Assembly: GCA_050952845.1 (NCBI GenBank)
Contig: JBMNLP010000001.1
Location: 868,001 to 932,000, forward strand
From: JAGVSV01 sp050952845
Lineage (GTDB): Bacteria; Bacillota; Clostridia; Christensenellales; Aristaeellaceae
Reading direction: 5' to 3'
Length of the DNA stretch: 64,000 bases
The translations under genes and the position numbers were made by a program. The notes beneath the pieces are model-generated. The model made no database searches. It was given only the letters and a program-made list of their open reading frames with translations, and was not told where the DNA came from. Each line of letters opens with the position of its first letter. Positions within the stretch are counted from its first letter, which is position 1. Below, piece by piece: positions 1-8,377 of this stretch.

Positions 1-400
1 ATTTCTTGTAAGAATGTTTCTAAACTCAAAACTAAAAATTGTATCGATAATCCTTGGAAGAAGACTTGCAAAGAAATACGGAATTTTTATTTCGGAAACA
101 ACTGAGATTGGTATAGGGTTGAAACTTCCTCATCCAACGGGAATTGTGTTTGGGCGTAGTGTAGTAATCGGAAAGAACTGTACAGTATTTCAGCAAGTCA
201 CCTTAGGCTCCAATAATGTTTTTGATGAGGATGAGCAACAGCCTTCTGTTGGTAATAACTGCGTGTTAGGTGCGGGAGCTAAAGTTTTGGGAGGAATTGT
301 TTTGGGAAACAATACTACAATTGGAGCGAATGCTGTTGTGTTAGTTTCAACCGATGATAACTCCACCTATGCTGGGGTTCCTGCAGGAAGGATAGGTTAG
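1..400 (+). CDS. Serine acetyltransferase-like hexapeptide-repeat acetyltransferase, 5' partial
   Basis: Probably O-acetylates a sugar or another small acceptor in capsule synthesis. The visible chain is a left-handed beta-helix of hexapeptide repeats: LPHPTGIVFG, then VVIGKNCTVFQQVTLG, VGNNCVLGAGAKVLGG and TTIGANAVV, closing with AGVPAG. This is the pattern of the serine acetyltransferase/CysE-like branch. The first ATG is at 14, but the frame is open to the window edge. Family members in such loci are usually about 180 residues against the 128 seen, so roughly 50 N-terminal residues probably lie outside the window. The stop is 2 bases before the next gene, which fits one transcription unit. 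The acceptor cannot be read from the sequence, and a role in cysteine synthesis is unlikely in this setting. Confidence 0.75.
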   Translation, partial: FLVRMFLNSKLKIVSIILGRRLAKKYGIFISETTEIGIGLKLPHPTGIVFGRSVVIGKNCTVFQQVTLGSNNVFDEDEQQPSVGNNCVLGAGAKVLGGIVLGNNTTIGANAVVLVSTDDNSTYAGVPAGRIG

Positions 401-402
401 CA

Positions 403-1569
403 ATGAAGGTAATGCATGTTGTTCTATGTTGTGAAGCCTATAGGGATGGATGGACTTATCAAGAAAACATAATACCAAAGTACAATGCGCTTGACGGACA
501 CAATGTAACTGTTGTAACAGTTCAAGAAAATGCAAGCATACAAACAGGAAAAGTGTTTTTGGATGAAAGAGAGAGATATGTTAATGAAGATGGTGTTTGT
601 ATTTTTAGACTTCGGAAGAAACAGCAACATAATCCCATAGCTAGAAAGTTACGAAGATATTATAATCTTAAACTAACGCTACAAAAAGTACAGCCTAAAA
701 TTCTGTTTTTGCATGGTATTCAATTTTTGGATATTCATCACGTTATTAGATATGTAAAAAGAAATTCGGTTAGGGTTATTATTGATAGCCACGAGGATTA
801 TTATAACAGCGCAAGGTCATGGTTTTCCCGGCGGATAGTACACGGCATCCTATGGCGTTGGTGTGCTAAGAGAATAGAGCCATTTGCCGAAGTGATATGG
901 GGGACACTACCAATACGATGTGACTTCATGGTTGATGTTTACGGAATGCCTCGAGAAAAGGTCAAGTTGTTGGTCATGGGAGCAGAGGACGAGAAAGTTA
1001 AGGTGGCGCTTAGTAGTGAAAGCCGTGGTGAAAAACGTGCTGAATTAGGCATTGATGAAGACAGTTTCGTGATTGTGACAGCAGGAAAGCTGAATGAAGG
1101 AAAAGTCTGTGTAATCAATTTAATGCAGGCGGTCAATCAGTTTTCAGATGCAAACATTCGCTTGGTTTTTGCTGGTTCAGTAGTGCCTAAGCTTCAGAAT
1201 GCATTTAACCAACAGCTTTCTGAACATGTAATAGATGCCGGATGGCAAAATTCTGAAGAACTATATCGTTTAATGGGTATAGCTGACTTGATTGTTTTTC
1301 CAGGATCACACTCGGTGCTTTGGGAACAGGCGATTGCGCTTGGAAAACCTTGTGTATTTCGGAGGTTTGAAGGGATGAGTCATCTGGATCTTGGGGGTAA
1401 TTGCCTATTCATTGAAGATACTTCGACGGAATCTCTTATTGAAACGATCAAGGACCTATATTCTAACCAAGAGAAACTTGCAAGTATGAAATCTGTAGCA
1501 GTAGAGAAAGGTATGCAACGATTCTCTTACCAACGGATTTCGCGCGAATCCATTGCCCCAACTTTATAA
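403..1569 (+). CDS. Glycosyltransferase, GT4-like (GT-B fold)
   Basis: A 388-residue protein with the layout of a GT-B glycosyltransferase. The N-terminal Rossmann half has MKVMHVV at the start and the HDVTVVT-like stretch GHNVTVVT near residue 35. The C-terminal half carries VTAGKLNEGK, RLVFAGS and the run ADLIVFPGSHSVLWEQAIALGKP, which corresponds to the nucleotide-sugar binding E-x7-E region of family GT4. It most likely transfers one sugar onto the growing lipid-linked repeat unit at the cytoplasmic face. It lies between an acetyltransferase and a TupA-like gene in an AT-rich capsule operon, with no gap large enough for a promoter. Donor and acceptor are unknown. Confidence 0.8.
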   Translation: MKVMHVVLCCEAYRDGWTYQENIIPKYNALDGHNVTVVTVQENASIQTGKVFLDERERYVNEDGVCIFRLRKKQQHNPIARKLRRYYNLKLTLQKVQPKILFLHGIQFLDIHHVIRYVKRNSVRVIIDSHEDYYNSARSWFSRRIVHGILWRWCAKRIEPFAEVIWGTLPIRCDFMVDVYGMPREKVKLLVMGAEDEKVKVALSSESRGEKRAELGIDEDSFVIVTAGKLNEGKVCVINLMQAVNQFSDANIRLVFAGSVVPKLQNAFNQQLSEHVIDAGWQNSEELYRLMGIADLIVFPGSHSVLWEQAIALGKPCVFRRFEGMSHLDLGGNCLFIEDTSTESLIETIKDLYSNQEKLASMKSVAVEKGMQRFSYQRISRESIAPTL

Positions 1570-1587
1570 GGAGGTTAGTAAACACGC

Positions 1588-2490
1588 ATGAAGCAATACA
1601 TTAAAAAAATAGGCTTTGCAAAAAAACTATACAAATTACTTCGATATTTTGTTTCAGCTGTTTCACCAGAACTGGCAACGAGAATGATTTTTAGGGTCTC
1701 AATGGACAGAAAATTGAATACGAATAATCCTCAGACATTAGACGAACATATTAGCACCCTAAAGATTAAGAAGTATAATCATGATCCCTTGGTTGCACAA
1801 TGCGCTGACAAGTATCGAGTGCGTGAGTATATCACACAACTTGGACTAGACGGTATTCTTAATGAATTGCTCGGTGTTTATAAACATGAAGATGATATCC
1901 CATGGTCACAGTTACCTGATCAATTTGTTGTAAAATGGAATAACGCATGTGGTGCTAACTTAATTGTGCCCCAAAAGGACGCGCTGGATATAAAAAAGGC
2001 AAGAAAACAGTTAGGAAAATGGAGGAGACGAAAGCAGTGGTTGGATCATGCAGAAATACAATACAAGAGCATTCCTCCAAGAATTGTAATCGAAAAGTAT
2101 TTAGAAAATGATGATGGTTCTTCATTGGACGATTATAAGTTCTACTGCTTTAATGGCCGAGTGCCATATGTTATGATTTGTCAAGGAAGAGAAGCTGGGC
2201 ATCCAAAGTATTACTATTTGAACAGAAAAGGAGAGTTAATGAGAAAGCTTTCATATGATGCGATGAATGCACCCGAAGACATATCAATCAGTATACCAGA
2301 GTGCTATGAAGAAATGTTCAAGTGTGCTGAGGTATTATCTAAGCCTTTTCCTTTTGTTAGGGTGGATTTTTATAGCGTAAACGGAAGTCCGGTGTTTGGT
2401 GAAATGACATTCACACCATCTGGAGGGGTAGATTCTGAGCGACCGCCTGAAGCCGATAGGCATTTGGGACAATATGTGCATGTTCCTTGA
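1588..2490 (+). CDS. TupA-like ATP-grasp polysaccharide biosynthesis protein
   Basis: A 300-residue protein resembling the TupA-like ATP-grasp family found in capsule and teichuronopeptide loci. Recognisable blocks are LAKDKYxVR-like CADKYRVREYI near residue 72, FVVKWNNACGANLIV near 112, RIVIEKYLENDDG near 170 followed by DYKFYCFNGR, and FVRVDFYSVNGSPVFGEMTFTPSGG near 255. The last carries the acidic metal/ATP ligands of the ATP-grasp fold. The family is thought to ligate an amino acid or similar group to the polymer, but the substrate here is unknown. An AAGGAGG site starts at 1568, about 13 bases before the ATG. The 3' end overlaps the next reading frame by 17 bases. Confidence 0.75.
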   Translation: MKQYIKKIGFAKKLYKLLRYFVSAVSPELATRMIFRVSMDRKLNTNNPQTLDEHISTLKIKKYNHDPLVAQCADKYRVREYITQLGLDGILNELLGVYKHEDDIPWSQLPDQFVVKWNNACGANLIVPQKDALDIKKARKQLGKWRRRKQWLDHAEIQYKSIPPRIVIEKYLENDDGSSLDDYKFYCFNGRVPYVMICQGREAGHPKYYYLNRKGELMRKLSYDAMNAPEDISISIPECYEEMFKCAEVLSKPFPFVRVDFYSVNGSPVFGEMTFTPSGGVDSERPPEADRHLGQYVHVP

Positions 2491-3724
2491 TGATATGCAT
2501 ATGAAAACTGAATTAAATTTAGAAATGAAGAAACAACAAATTCTGGATAATTTGCCGTTGTTAGTGGCTGTTTGTATTACAATTATTTCGCAAGTAGAAG
2601 GAATTCCATTTCAGAATATCATTCGGGTTGGAATGTATGCTATTTGGGTGGTTGTTGGCTTGTATTATATTGCAATTAAGAAGGCAAGGGTTTATTCAAG
2701 TGACTTGTGTTTATTTATTCCTGCTTTTCTTACTATAGGCATCAGTTTGCTGTTGTCCGTCTTCGTTCATAATTATCGGTTCCCTGATGATATAATGAAA
2801 ATATATGGACTTGCCACGCTGCTATTAATGCTTGGCAGGATTATAGCCAGATTAAGAATTTCTTTGGAAGAAATCTGTCTTGTTTTAGCTGTTTATGTGT
2901 TTATGTCGGTTATTTTAGCGCTGTATATCATCATGCAAGTGTGGTCCGGGATTTCCAATTGGCTTGGCCAAGTTAAGTATCTTTACGACAGTAAGAACTC
3001 TGCTAGTCAGATTTTAGCAAGTGCAGTGATTATTCTTATATCTGTAGATCAAAATCAACGGCTTGTCTTCAAATTTGTAAGGTGGGTATTTATATGTGGA
3101 CTTTTGTTTGTGATTCTGTACATTCAGGCTAGAGCAACAATTATCGGCTTGTTCGTTTCTTTCTTGTCTGGTTTTTTGTTGTTTTCGCGGTATATTCGTC
3201 GTCAAAAAATGCAGCTGCTATTAGGCTTGTTCCTCGCTTTTTCTATTATCATTATGACCATACCCAGTGCTTGTACAGTATTTAGCAAGATTTTTCGTTT
3301 GAATGAAGGTACAGGTTTCTCGATTAATGAGTTTACAAGCAGTCGTTTGACAAAGTACCGTGAAGCGTTACAGCTGTGGCTCTCTTCTCCTTTATTTGGA
3401 ATAGGAGATGGTTATGTGGACAATTTTATTATTAACTTATTAATGAATGGCGGTATCATGTTACTAATGCTTGTTGGTGTTCCAACATACTATATTACAT
3501 CTAAAGCCATTTATAAACATGCAACATGTAAGATACATCAGTCCAGACTTTCCAGGCCTTTTGTTTGTTTGAATATTTTCTTTCTTACTATTTCTGTCTT
3601 TGAAGCCCATGCACCTCTTGGCCCAGGCGCATGTACATTTATTTTATGGTTGCTCCTCGGTTTTATGTTTGAGAAAGGTCAGATTATTAACAGGAAAGTG
3701 GTGAGAAACTCTCTTGCAGAATAA
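2474..3724 (+). CDS. O-antigen ligase/polymerase-like membrane protein (Wzy-like)
   Basis: About 416 residues made almost wholly of hydrophobic helices, ten or more by eye. A longer extracytoplasmic loop around residues 275-310 is followed by SSPLFGIGDGYVDNFIINLLMNGG. The segment G-x-G-x-x-x-D-N followed by a hydrophobic helix is typical of the Wzy/WaaL (O-antigen ligase) superfamily. It likely polymerises undecaprenyl-linked repeat units on the outer face of the membrane. Three in-frame ATG codons (2474, 2495, 2501) are possible starts and none has a strong ribosome-binding site, so translation may be coupled to the upstream gene that it overlaps. Sequence in this family is poorly conserved, and the call rests on topology, context and that one motif. 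Confidence 0.7.
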   Translation: MCMFLDDMHMKTELNLEMKKQQILDNLPLLVAVCITIISQVEGIPFQNIIRVGMYAIWVVVGLYYIAIKKARVYSSDLCLFIPAFLTIGISLLLSVFVHNYRFPDDIMKIYGLATLLLMLGRIIARLRISLEEICLVLAVYVFMSVILALYIIMQVWSGISNWLGQVKYLYDSKNSASQILASAVIILISVDQNQRLVFKFVRWVFICGLLFVILYIQARATIIGLFVSFLSGFLLFSRYIRRQKMQLLLGLFLAFSIIIMTIPSACTVFSKIFRLNEGTGFSINEFTSSRLTKYREALQLWLSSPLFGIGDGYVDNFIINLLMNGGIMLLMLVGVPTYYITSKAIYKHATCKIHQSRLSRPFVCLNIFFLTISVFEAHAPLGPGACTFILWLLLGFMFEKGQIINRKVVRNSLAE

Positions 3725-5231
3725 AGGAATTAGGGGACAGGCGAGATCTATTGCGATAGTATCTTACGGAACAGTGGTTTTTAATGCGGTCGCTGGCTTC
3801 TTGTATACCCCTTGGATTATCAGAAGCATTGGCAAGCAACAATACGGACTTTATACGCTGGCTATTTCTTTTGTCAGCATGTTTCTTCTTGATTTCGGCC
3901 TAAGCTCAGCTGTTTCTAGATACTTGAGTCGATACCTTGCAGAAGGCAACAATGAGCAGGCGAACCGATTTGTTGGCCTTGTTTCACGATTGTATATTAT
4001 CATTTCGGGAAGTATTTCAGTAGTATTGCTAGTTTGTTTTTTATTGATCGAAGTTTTATTCACTAGTTTACTCCCCAATGAAATCCCGATTTTCAAGAAT
4101 CTATATTTAATTGTTTCATTTTACAGTGTGGTAGCGTTTCCTTTTACTACTTTAAATGGTATTATGATTTCTACAGGTAAGTACTTGGCATTAAAATCAT
4201 GTATGCTTGCTCAAAGAGTAATGCTTGTGGCATTAATAGTATTATCGCTTTTTCTGAACTTGGGAGTTTATGCATTAGTTATGGCCAATGCCATAAGTAC
4301 ATTATTTGGTGTTCTGCTAAAACTTTTTGTTGTGCGCAAGAAGACTAATGTGCAGCCAGATTTTAGATATAAGAATCGTGCTCAGGTAAAGGAAATTTTT
4401 GGTTTCTCAATGTGGATGACTGTCGTTCAAATAAGTCAAAGATTAATATTTGCAATTACTCCTTCTATACTTGCGGTGACAAGTGGTTCAGAAGCTATCG
4501 CATATTTTGGCGTAGCAGCAACAATTGAAAGCTACGTCTATTCCTTCGCTGAAGCACTTGATGGCCTTTTTATTCCAACGATCACCAATTATCAATTAGG
4601 GAATGACTCGTCTAAACAAACTACAGATTTGATGATCAAATTTGGACGAATTCAGCTATATGTTATCGCACTTATTCTGATTGGGTTTATTTCAATAGGA
4701 AGAGACTTCATCAAACTATGGATTGGGGAAGGTTTCCAAAATGTTTATGTCATGGCAGTGCTTTTGGTGGCGCCCTCTTTTCTGTACCTGCCAGTCAGTG
4801 TGGGGAGAACTGCCATAGTAGTTGCCAACAAAGCCAAGCAGCAAGCTATTGCATACATATTCATGGCTTTGGTTAATGTAATACTATGCTTCATACTTTC
4901 AGTCCCGCTGGGTGCTTTAGGGGCATCAATTGGAGTTTTTATTGCGTATTCAGTACGAACTCTTCTAATGCTATGGATTATGAAACATCATCTGAACTTG
5001 GATTTAAGATTGTTTTATCGTAAAACCTACCGTGTGCTGTGTCCACTATTTCTTCTTGCATTGATTTTGGCTATCGTTGTAACAAGATTTCGTGTATTTT
5101 ATGGCTGGTTGGGCATAATAATCAATATTTGTCTAATAACAACAATTTTTAGCTTTCTTGTGATTTTTTTTGGCTTTGACGATTTTGAACGCAGTTTTTT
5201 CAAAGACATTCTAAAATGGCGAAGTAGATAA
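3714..5231 (+). CDS. Polysaccharide flippase, Wzx/MATE-like
   Basis: A 505-residue protein with about 12-14 hydrophobic helices, beginning RSIAIVSYGTVVFNAVAGF and GKQQYGLYTLAISF. This is the usual N-terminal pattern of polysaccharide exporters of the MOP superfamily (Wzx/RfbX). It should flip the lipid-linked repeat unit across the membrane for the polymerase encoded just upstream. The start is the TTG at 3714, which overlaps the preceding stop by 11 bases and so implies translational coupling. It ends the first block of the AT-rich capsule segment. About 120 bases follow before an IS1182-type insertion. Confidence 0.82.
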   Translation: MQNKGIRGQARSIAIVSYGTVVFNAVAGFLYTPWIIRSIGKQQYGLYTLAISFVSMFLLDFGLSSAVSRYLSRYLAEGNNEQANRFVGLVSRLYIIISGSISVVLLVCFLLIEVLFTSLLPNEIPIFKNLYLIVSFYSVVAFPFTTLNGIMISTGKYLALKSCMLAQRVMLVALIVLSLFLNLGVYALVMANAISTLFGVLLKLFVVRKKTNVQPDFRYKNRAQVKEIFGFSMWMTVVQISQRLIFAITPSILAVTSGSEAIAYFGVAATIESYVYSFAEALDGLFIPTITNYQLGNDSSKQTTDLMIKFGRIQLYVIALILIGFISIGRDFIKLWIGEGFQNVYVMAVLLVAPSFLYLPVSVGRTAIVVANKAKQQAIAYIFMALVNVILCFILSVPLGALGASIGVFIAYSVRTLLMLWIMKHHLNLDLRLFYRKTYRVLCPLFLLALILAIVVTRFRVFYGWLGIIINICLITTIFSFLVIFFGFDDFERSFFKDILKWRSR

Positions 5232-5355
5232 TTGCACTTTGAGAAGAGTGAAGCGTTAAGCACAAAAATAGCTACTATTTGCTCTACTATCTCTACTATA
5301 ATAAAGCTTATTTGGAACAATTATAGATTTATTGTTAATTTTAAACTTCAAGGAG

Positions 5356-7217
5356 GGTTAGGGTGTCAAAAGCATAGGTTTAGCCCCCACCTTAAAAGCA
5401 CCCTTTAGTGTATGGTGTTCAGTATCTAGTTGGATTTAAATAAAATAAAGGAATCCGTCGATATAGATCTCCATATTAACTGCATTTTATGGGTTCTTGC
5501 ACGCTTTTCAATAGCCTTTTGCTATTAATCGCCCCAATCTTAAATCCCAACCAGGTTTTTAGGCGTACTAACCCCCTCACAGGCACATGATCTATATCAT
5601 AGCGTCTGCGAAGTAGGGAGGGAATTCCTTCTATACCGTTCCGTTTCTTTGCAAATTCTTTGTATGCTTGACTCCCCATATGAATCACTTGTTTGGCTCT
5701 CGCAATTGTTTTGCTTGTGATTGAAACAACGTTGCTTTTCTTCTGTTCTTTCATAGAGCAGTTCGTACGATATGGGCAATTTGCACAGTCTGTCTTTTGA
5801 AATACGGCTCGATACATGCCTGTTTTAGGGTAGTAGGTGGTCTTGATCGGCTCTTTACCTCCCGGGCAGCTTAAGACTTTCCCTTGTTCTTCGTCTATTT
5901 GAAATTCACTCAGAATCGGTTCCGGTGATTTTCCTATTAAGGCTGTTGTCAATAGTTGAATGTTATTGTCTTTGGCCGCGGATTTTATATCTTCACTTCC
6001 AAAGGCGCCATCTGCAATAAGGATCAGCTCATCTTCTTGCTCTCCTAGGTTTTCTATGATGTCTTCCGCAAAGGATTGATCGGAATAGGTATTCGGCTTT
6101 AAATCGTAATGCGTTATGTAGTTGGGTCCTTCATTCGGACTCAACTCAACAATATTTGCAGTGTAACCTTTGTGATCTTTTCCGGCCTTTTTACGGTAAG
6201 TCGCATCCGGATCCGATGGATTTTGCAAACTATCCGTTTTGATTTGAGCTTTATCTTTAGGTTTTGGACCGTTCGGTGTTGATTCCGTTTGCTCTCTTAA
6301 AACTCTTTGGAGAAGACGAAACTCCGAACTATCATAAAGAGAATCCGGAACTTGCTTGCTTAATTTTACACCGTCATGGATGACTTCTTGAAGACGCTCT
6401 TCTAAACCATCGCTCCTGCGGTGATAAATAATTTTATTGACATCATCCTCTTCTAAATAGTGCTTGTATTGATCCGATATGAGTTCGTCTTGTTTCTTCA
6501 TGCGCTTCACCATATTCGCAACACAAGTGTACATGATTTCCAATCGTGACATTTTTTTACAGTTGGATGCGACCATAAGGCTATCCATCCTTCGGATAGA
6601 ACGATTCACTCCACTAAAAGAAGCAAAGGAATCCGCTAAAGCCTCCATTTCTTCTTGGACAAGATCTCGACCGGTTTCTATCTCATAGTTGTAGAGTCTT
6701 TCTCTAAAACGGCTAAAGGTTCGATCACTAACAGGTTGTTCTTCAAAACTACCGGTACCAAGAGCATGTTGAAATAGCATGTCAAACATCATCCGTTCAA
6801 TCAACTCATCATCGGTTAAAGCAAAGAGTTCTTTCAGAATCAAAGCACCGAAAATCACATTCACCGGTGTATTGGGACGGCTTGCAGGGTTACTGCTGTA
6901 GAGATCTTTAAATCTTTCTTCATTTATGGATGAGAAAATCAATTTGTAGAAGCCCACTGCCCAGGATTTCTCCAAATACTTCTTTTCTCTTTCTGTTAAG
7001 CCGTAAAGAGGATCATTGAAATTAAATTGTTGATTGGAATTCGTTACAAAAGCCATGAAAACGCCTCCTTTAATATATATCTATTATATCATATTAAGGG
7101 AGAAAATGTTGAAATTTCAACGTTTTTCAAGCTCCTTATAGGATTCCCTTGCAGGATTTTGATAGCAGTGCCGCCGAGGCGATGAGCAGTTAATGAATTA
7201 CTTTTGACACCCTAACC
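5356..7217. mobile_element. IS1182-family insertion sequence (1862 bp)
   Basis: The element is bounded by a perfect 17-bp inverted repeat, GGTTAGGGTGTCAAAAG at 5356-5372 and its complement at 7201-7217. It carries one intact transposase on the minus strand. The flanks show the 6-bp direct repeat AAGGAG at 5350-5355 and 7218-7223, read here as the target-site duplication. The target is the Shine-Dalgarno sequence of the downstream dehydrogenase gene, so that gene keeps an intact AAGGAGGG site but has lost direct contact with its original upstream sequence. Intact ends and an uninterrupted transposase suggest a recent and possibly active insertion. Confidence 0.9.
5476..7056 (-). CDS. IS1182-family transposase
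   Basis: A 526-residue DDE transposase. The N-terminal part has NDPLYGLTEREKKYLEKSWA, and NTPVNVIFGALILKELFALTDDELIERMMFD matches the IS1182/IS5-like N-terminal domain. The catalytic core includes ILIADGAFGSED, and a cysteine cluster FQKTDCANCPYRTNCSMK lies near residue 430, as is usual for this family. Length and domain order are full, with no stop or frameshift. The start ATG lies 145 bases inside the right end of the element. An AT-rich stretch at 7060-7110 probably holds the promoter, and AGGCG just before the start serves as a weak ribosome-binding site. Confidence 0.92.
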   Translation of the reverse strand: MAFVTNSNQQFNFNDPLYGLTEREKKYLEKSWAVGFYKLIFSSINEERFKDLYSSNPASRPNTPVNVIFGALILKELFALTDDELIERMMFDMLFQHALGTGSFEEQPVSDRTFSRFRERLYNYEIETGRDLVQEEMEALADSFASFSGVNRSIRRMDSLMVASNCKKMSRLEIMYTCVANMVKRMKKQDELISDQYKHYLEEDDVNKIIYHRRSDGLEERLQEVIHDGVKLSKQVPDSLYDSSEFRLLQRVLREQTESTPNGPKPKDKAQIKTDSLQNPSDPDATYRKKAGKDHKGYTANIVELSPNEGPNYITHYDLKPNTYSDQSFAEDIIENLGEQEDELILIADGAFGSEDIKSAAKDNNIQLLTTALIGKSPEPILSEFQIDEEQGKVLSCPGGKEPIKTTYYPKTGMYRAVFQKTDCANCPYRTNCSMKEQKKSNVVSITSKTIARAKQVIHMGSQAYKEFAKKRNGIEGIPSLLRRRYDIDHVPVRGLVRLKTWLGFKIGAINSKRLLKSVQEPIKCS

Positions 7218-7226
7218 AAGGAGGGA
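7218..7226 (+). promoter_or_regulatory. Ribosome-binding site regenerated by IS target duplication
   Basis: AAGGAGGG followed by AAAAATG gives a near-consensus Shine-Dalgarno site for the dehydrogenase that starts at 7230. Its first six bases are the right-hand copy of the target duplication made by the IS1182-family element. Removing the element and one copy rebuilds the sequence CTTCAAGGAGGGAAAAATG. Confidence 0.75.
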
Positions 7227-7229
7227 AAA

Positions 7230-8312
7230 ATGAAAATCACAGTGGTTGGAATGGGAAATGCAGGTACTGCGATTTCTGCTGATCTAACAAGAATGGGACA
7301 TCAAGTTACATTGCTGAAAACATCCAATGCAATCCACTCAACGCATCACAGATTATTGATGAGTACTTCATTGGTGGAATTACATGAAAAAGGATGTGTT
7401 CAAAACGTTAAACTGTATGAAGTGACAGACGATTTTTCGTCTGCCTTTAAGGACGCAGAGATAATTTTTGTGTTTGTACAAACAACATATCATGATCAAG
7501 TAATTCAAAAAATGTTACCGTTTCTACAACAAGATCAGATTGTTGTACTCGAACCAGGATATCTTTCTACTGCTTATTTTATCAACAAGCAAAAGGATAT
7601 TCCCTTTGCAGTCGTAGAAGCAACCAGCACACCTGTCGACTGCAGGATAATACAACCAGGGAGTGTCGCAATCCTGTATCGCAATGTACGCAACCCGATT
7701 GCAGTTTTTCCAAGGAAATGCGCAAAGAATGTTATGAACAAGCTTGAAGCGATTGAGTATAATTTTGTTCTTAAAAGTTCCGTGGTTGAAATCGCTTTAC
7801 ATAATCCAAACCTTATAGTGCATACAGCTGGTGGGATTCTTAGCATTCCGAGAGTGGAGAAAACTGGTGGTGAGTACTATATGTATCGCGAGGTTTTTAC
7901 GCCTAGTGTTTGGCGTGTTGTTGAGGCTCTAGATAACGAAAAAATGAATTTACTTGGAGCTCTTGGATATGAACGTATTCCATATGTCGAGGCGTGTCGT
8001 GAGAGAAATTCTGTGGATCAAACGGTTGACGCAAAAGAGGTGTTTTTTGAATATGCAAATACATCGAACTTGAAGGCACCAACAAGTGTCTATGACAGAT
8101 TTATTACTGAAGATGTTCCCCAAGGACTTGTTTTGCTCGAGTCATTTAGTAAGCACCTTAATTTGCCAACACCAGTTTGTACTTCGTTAATTGAAATTGC
8201 ATCGCATGCTCTTGATATTGAGTTTAGAGACACAGGTCGGAGTGTTGAACAATTGGGAAAGGATGCGATTAATGCTATTTTAAAGGATTCAGGGTTTCAG
8301 GGTATCATTTAG
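7230..8312 (+). CDS. Octopine/nopaline dehydrogenase-family NAD(P)-dependent oxidoreductase
   Basis: A 360-residue protein with an N-terminal Rossmann fold, MKITVVGMGNAGTAISADLT, where GxGNAG is the dinucleotide loop. The C-terminal octopine-dehydrogenase domain contains ALHNPNLIVHTAGGILSIPRVE, whose N-x3-H pattern matches the family's catalytic region near residue 195-203. Characterised relatives reductively join a 2-oxo acid to an amino acid to make opines, but many homologues in polysaccharide loci have no proven substrate. Position between a flippase and capE suggests it makes an amino-acid-like decoration of the polymer, which is inference only. The IS1182-type insertion sits in its ribosome-binding site and separates it from the upstream genes. 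AT-rich like the preceding genes. Confidence 0.8.
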   Translation: MKITVVGMGNAGTAISADLTRMGHQVTLLKTSNAIHSTHHRLLMSTSLVELHEKGCVQNVKLYEVTDDFSSAFKDAEIIFVFVQTTYHDQVIQKMLPFLQQDQIVVLEPGYLSTAYFINKQKDIPFAVVEATSTPVDCRIIQPGSVAILYRNVRNPIAVFPRKCAKNVMNKLEAIEYNFVLKSSVVEIALHNPNLIVHTAGGILSIPRVEKTGGEYYMYREVFTPSVWRVVEALDNEKMNLLGALGYERIPYVEACRERNSVDQTVDAKEVFFEYANTSNLKAPTSVYDRFITEDVPQGLVLLESFSKHLNLPTPVCTSLIEIASHALDIEFRDTGRSVEQLGKDAINAILKDSGFQGII

Positions 8313-8377
8313 CAGGCAGTATTCACTATTGAAGAATGCTTATAACATCAATAAACGAATAGAGGTGAGATATAATT

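Noticed and set aside
5480..7050. Short plus-strand frames antisense to the IS1182 transposase
   Set aside because: They overlap a well-supported transposase and have no initiation signals.
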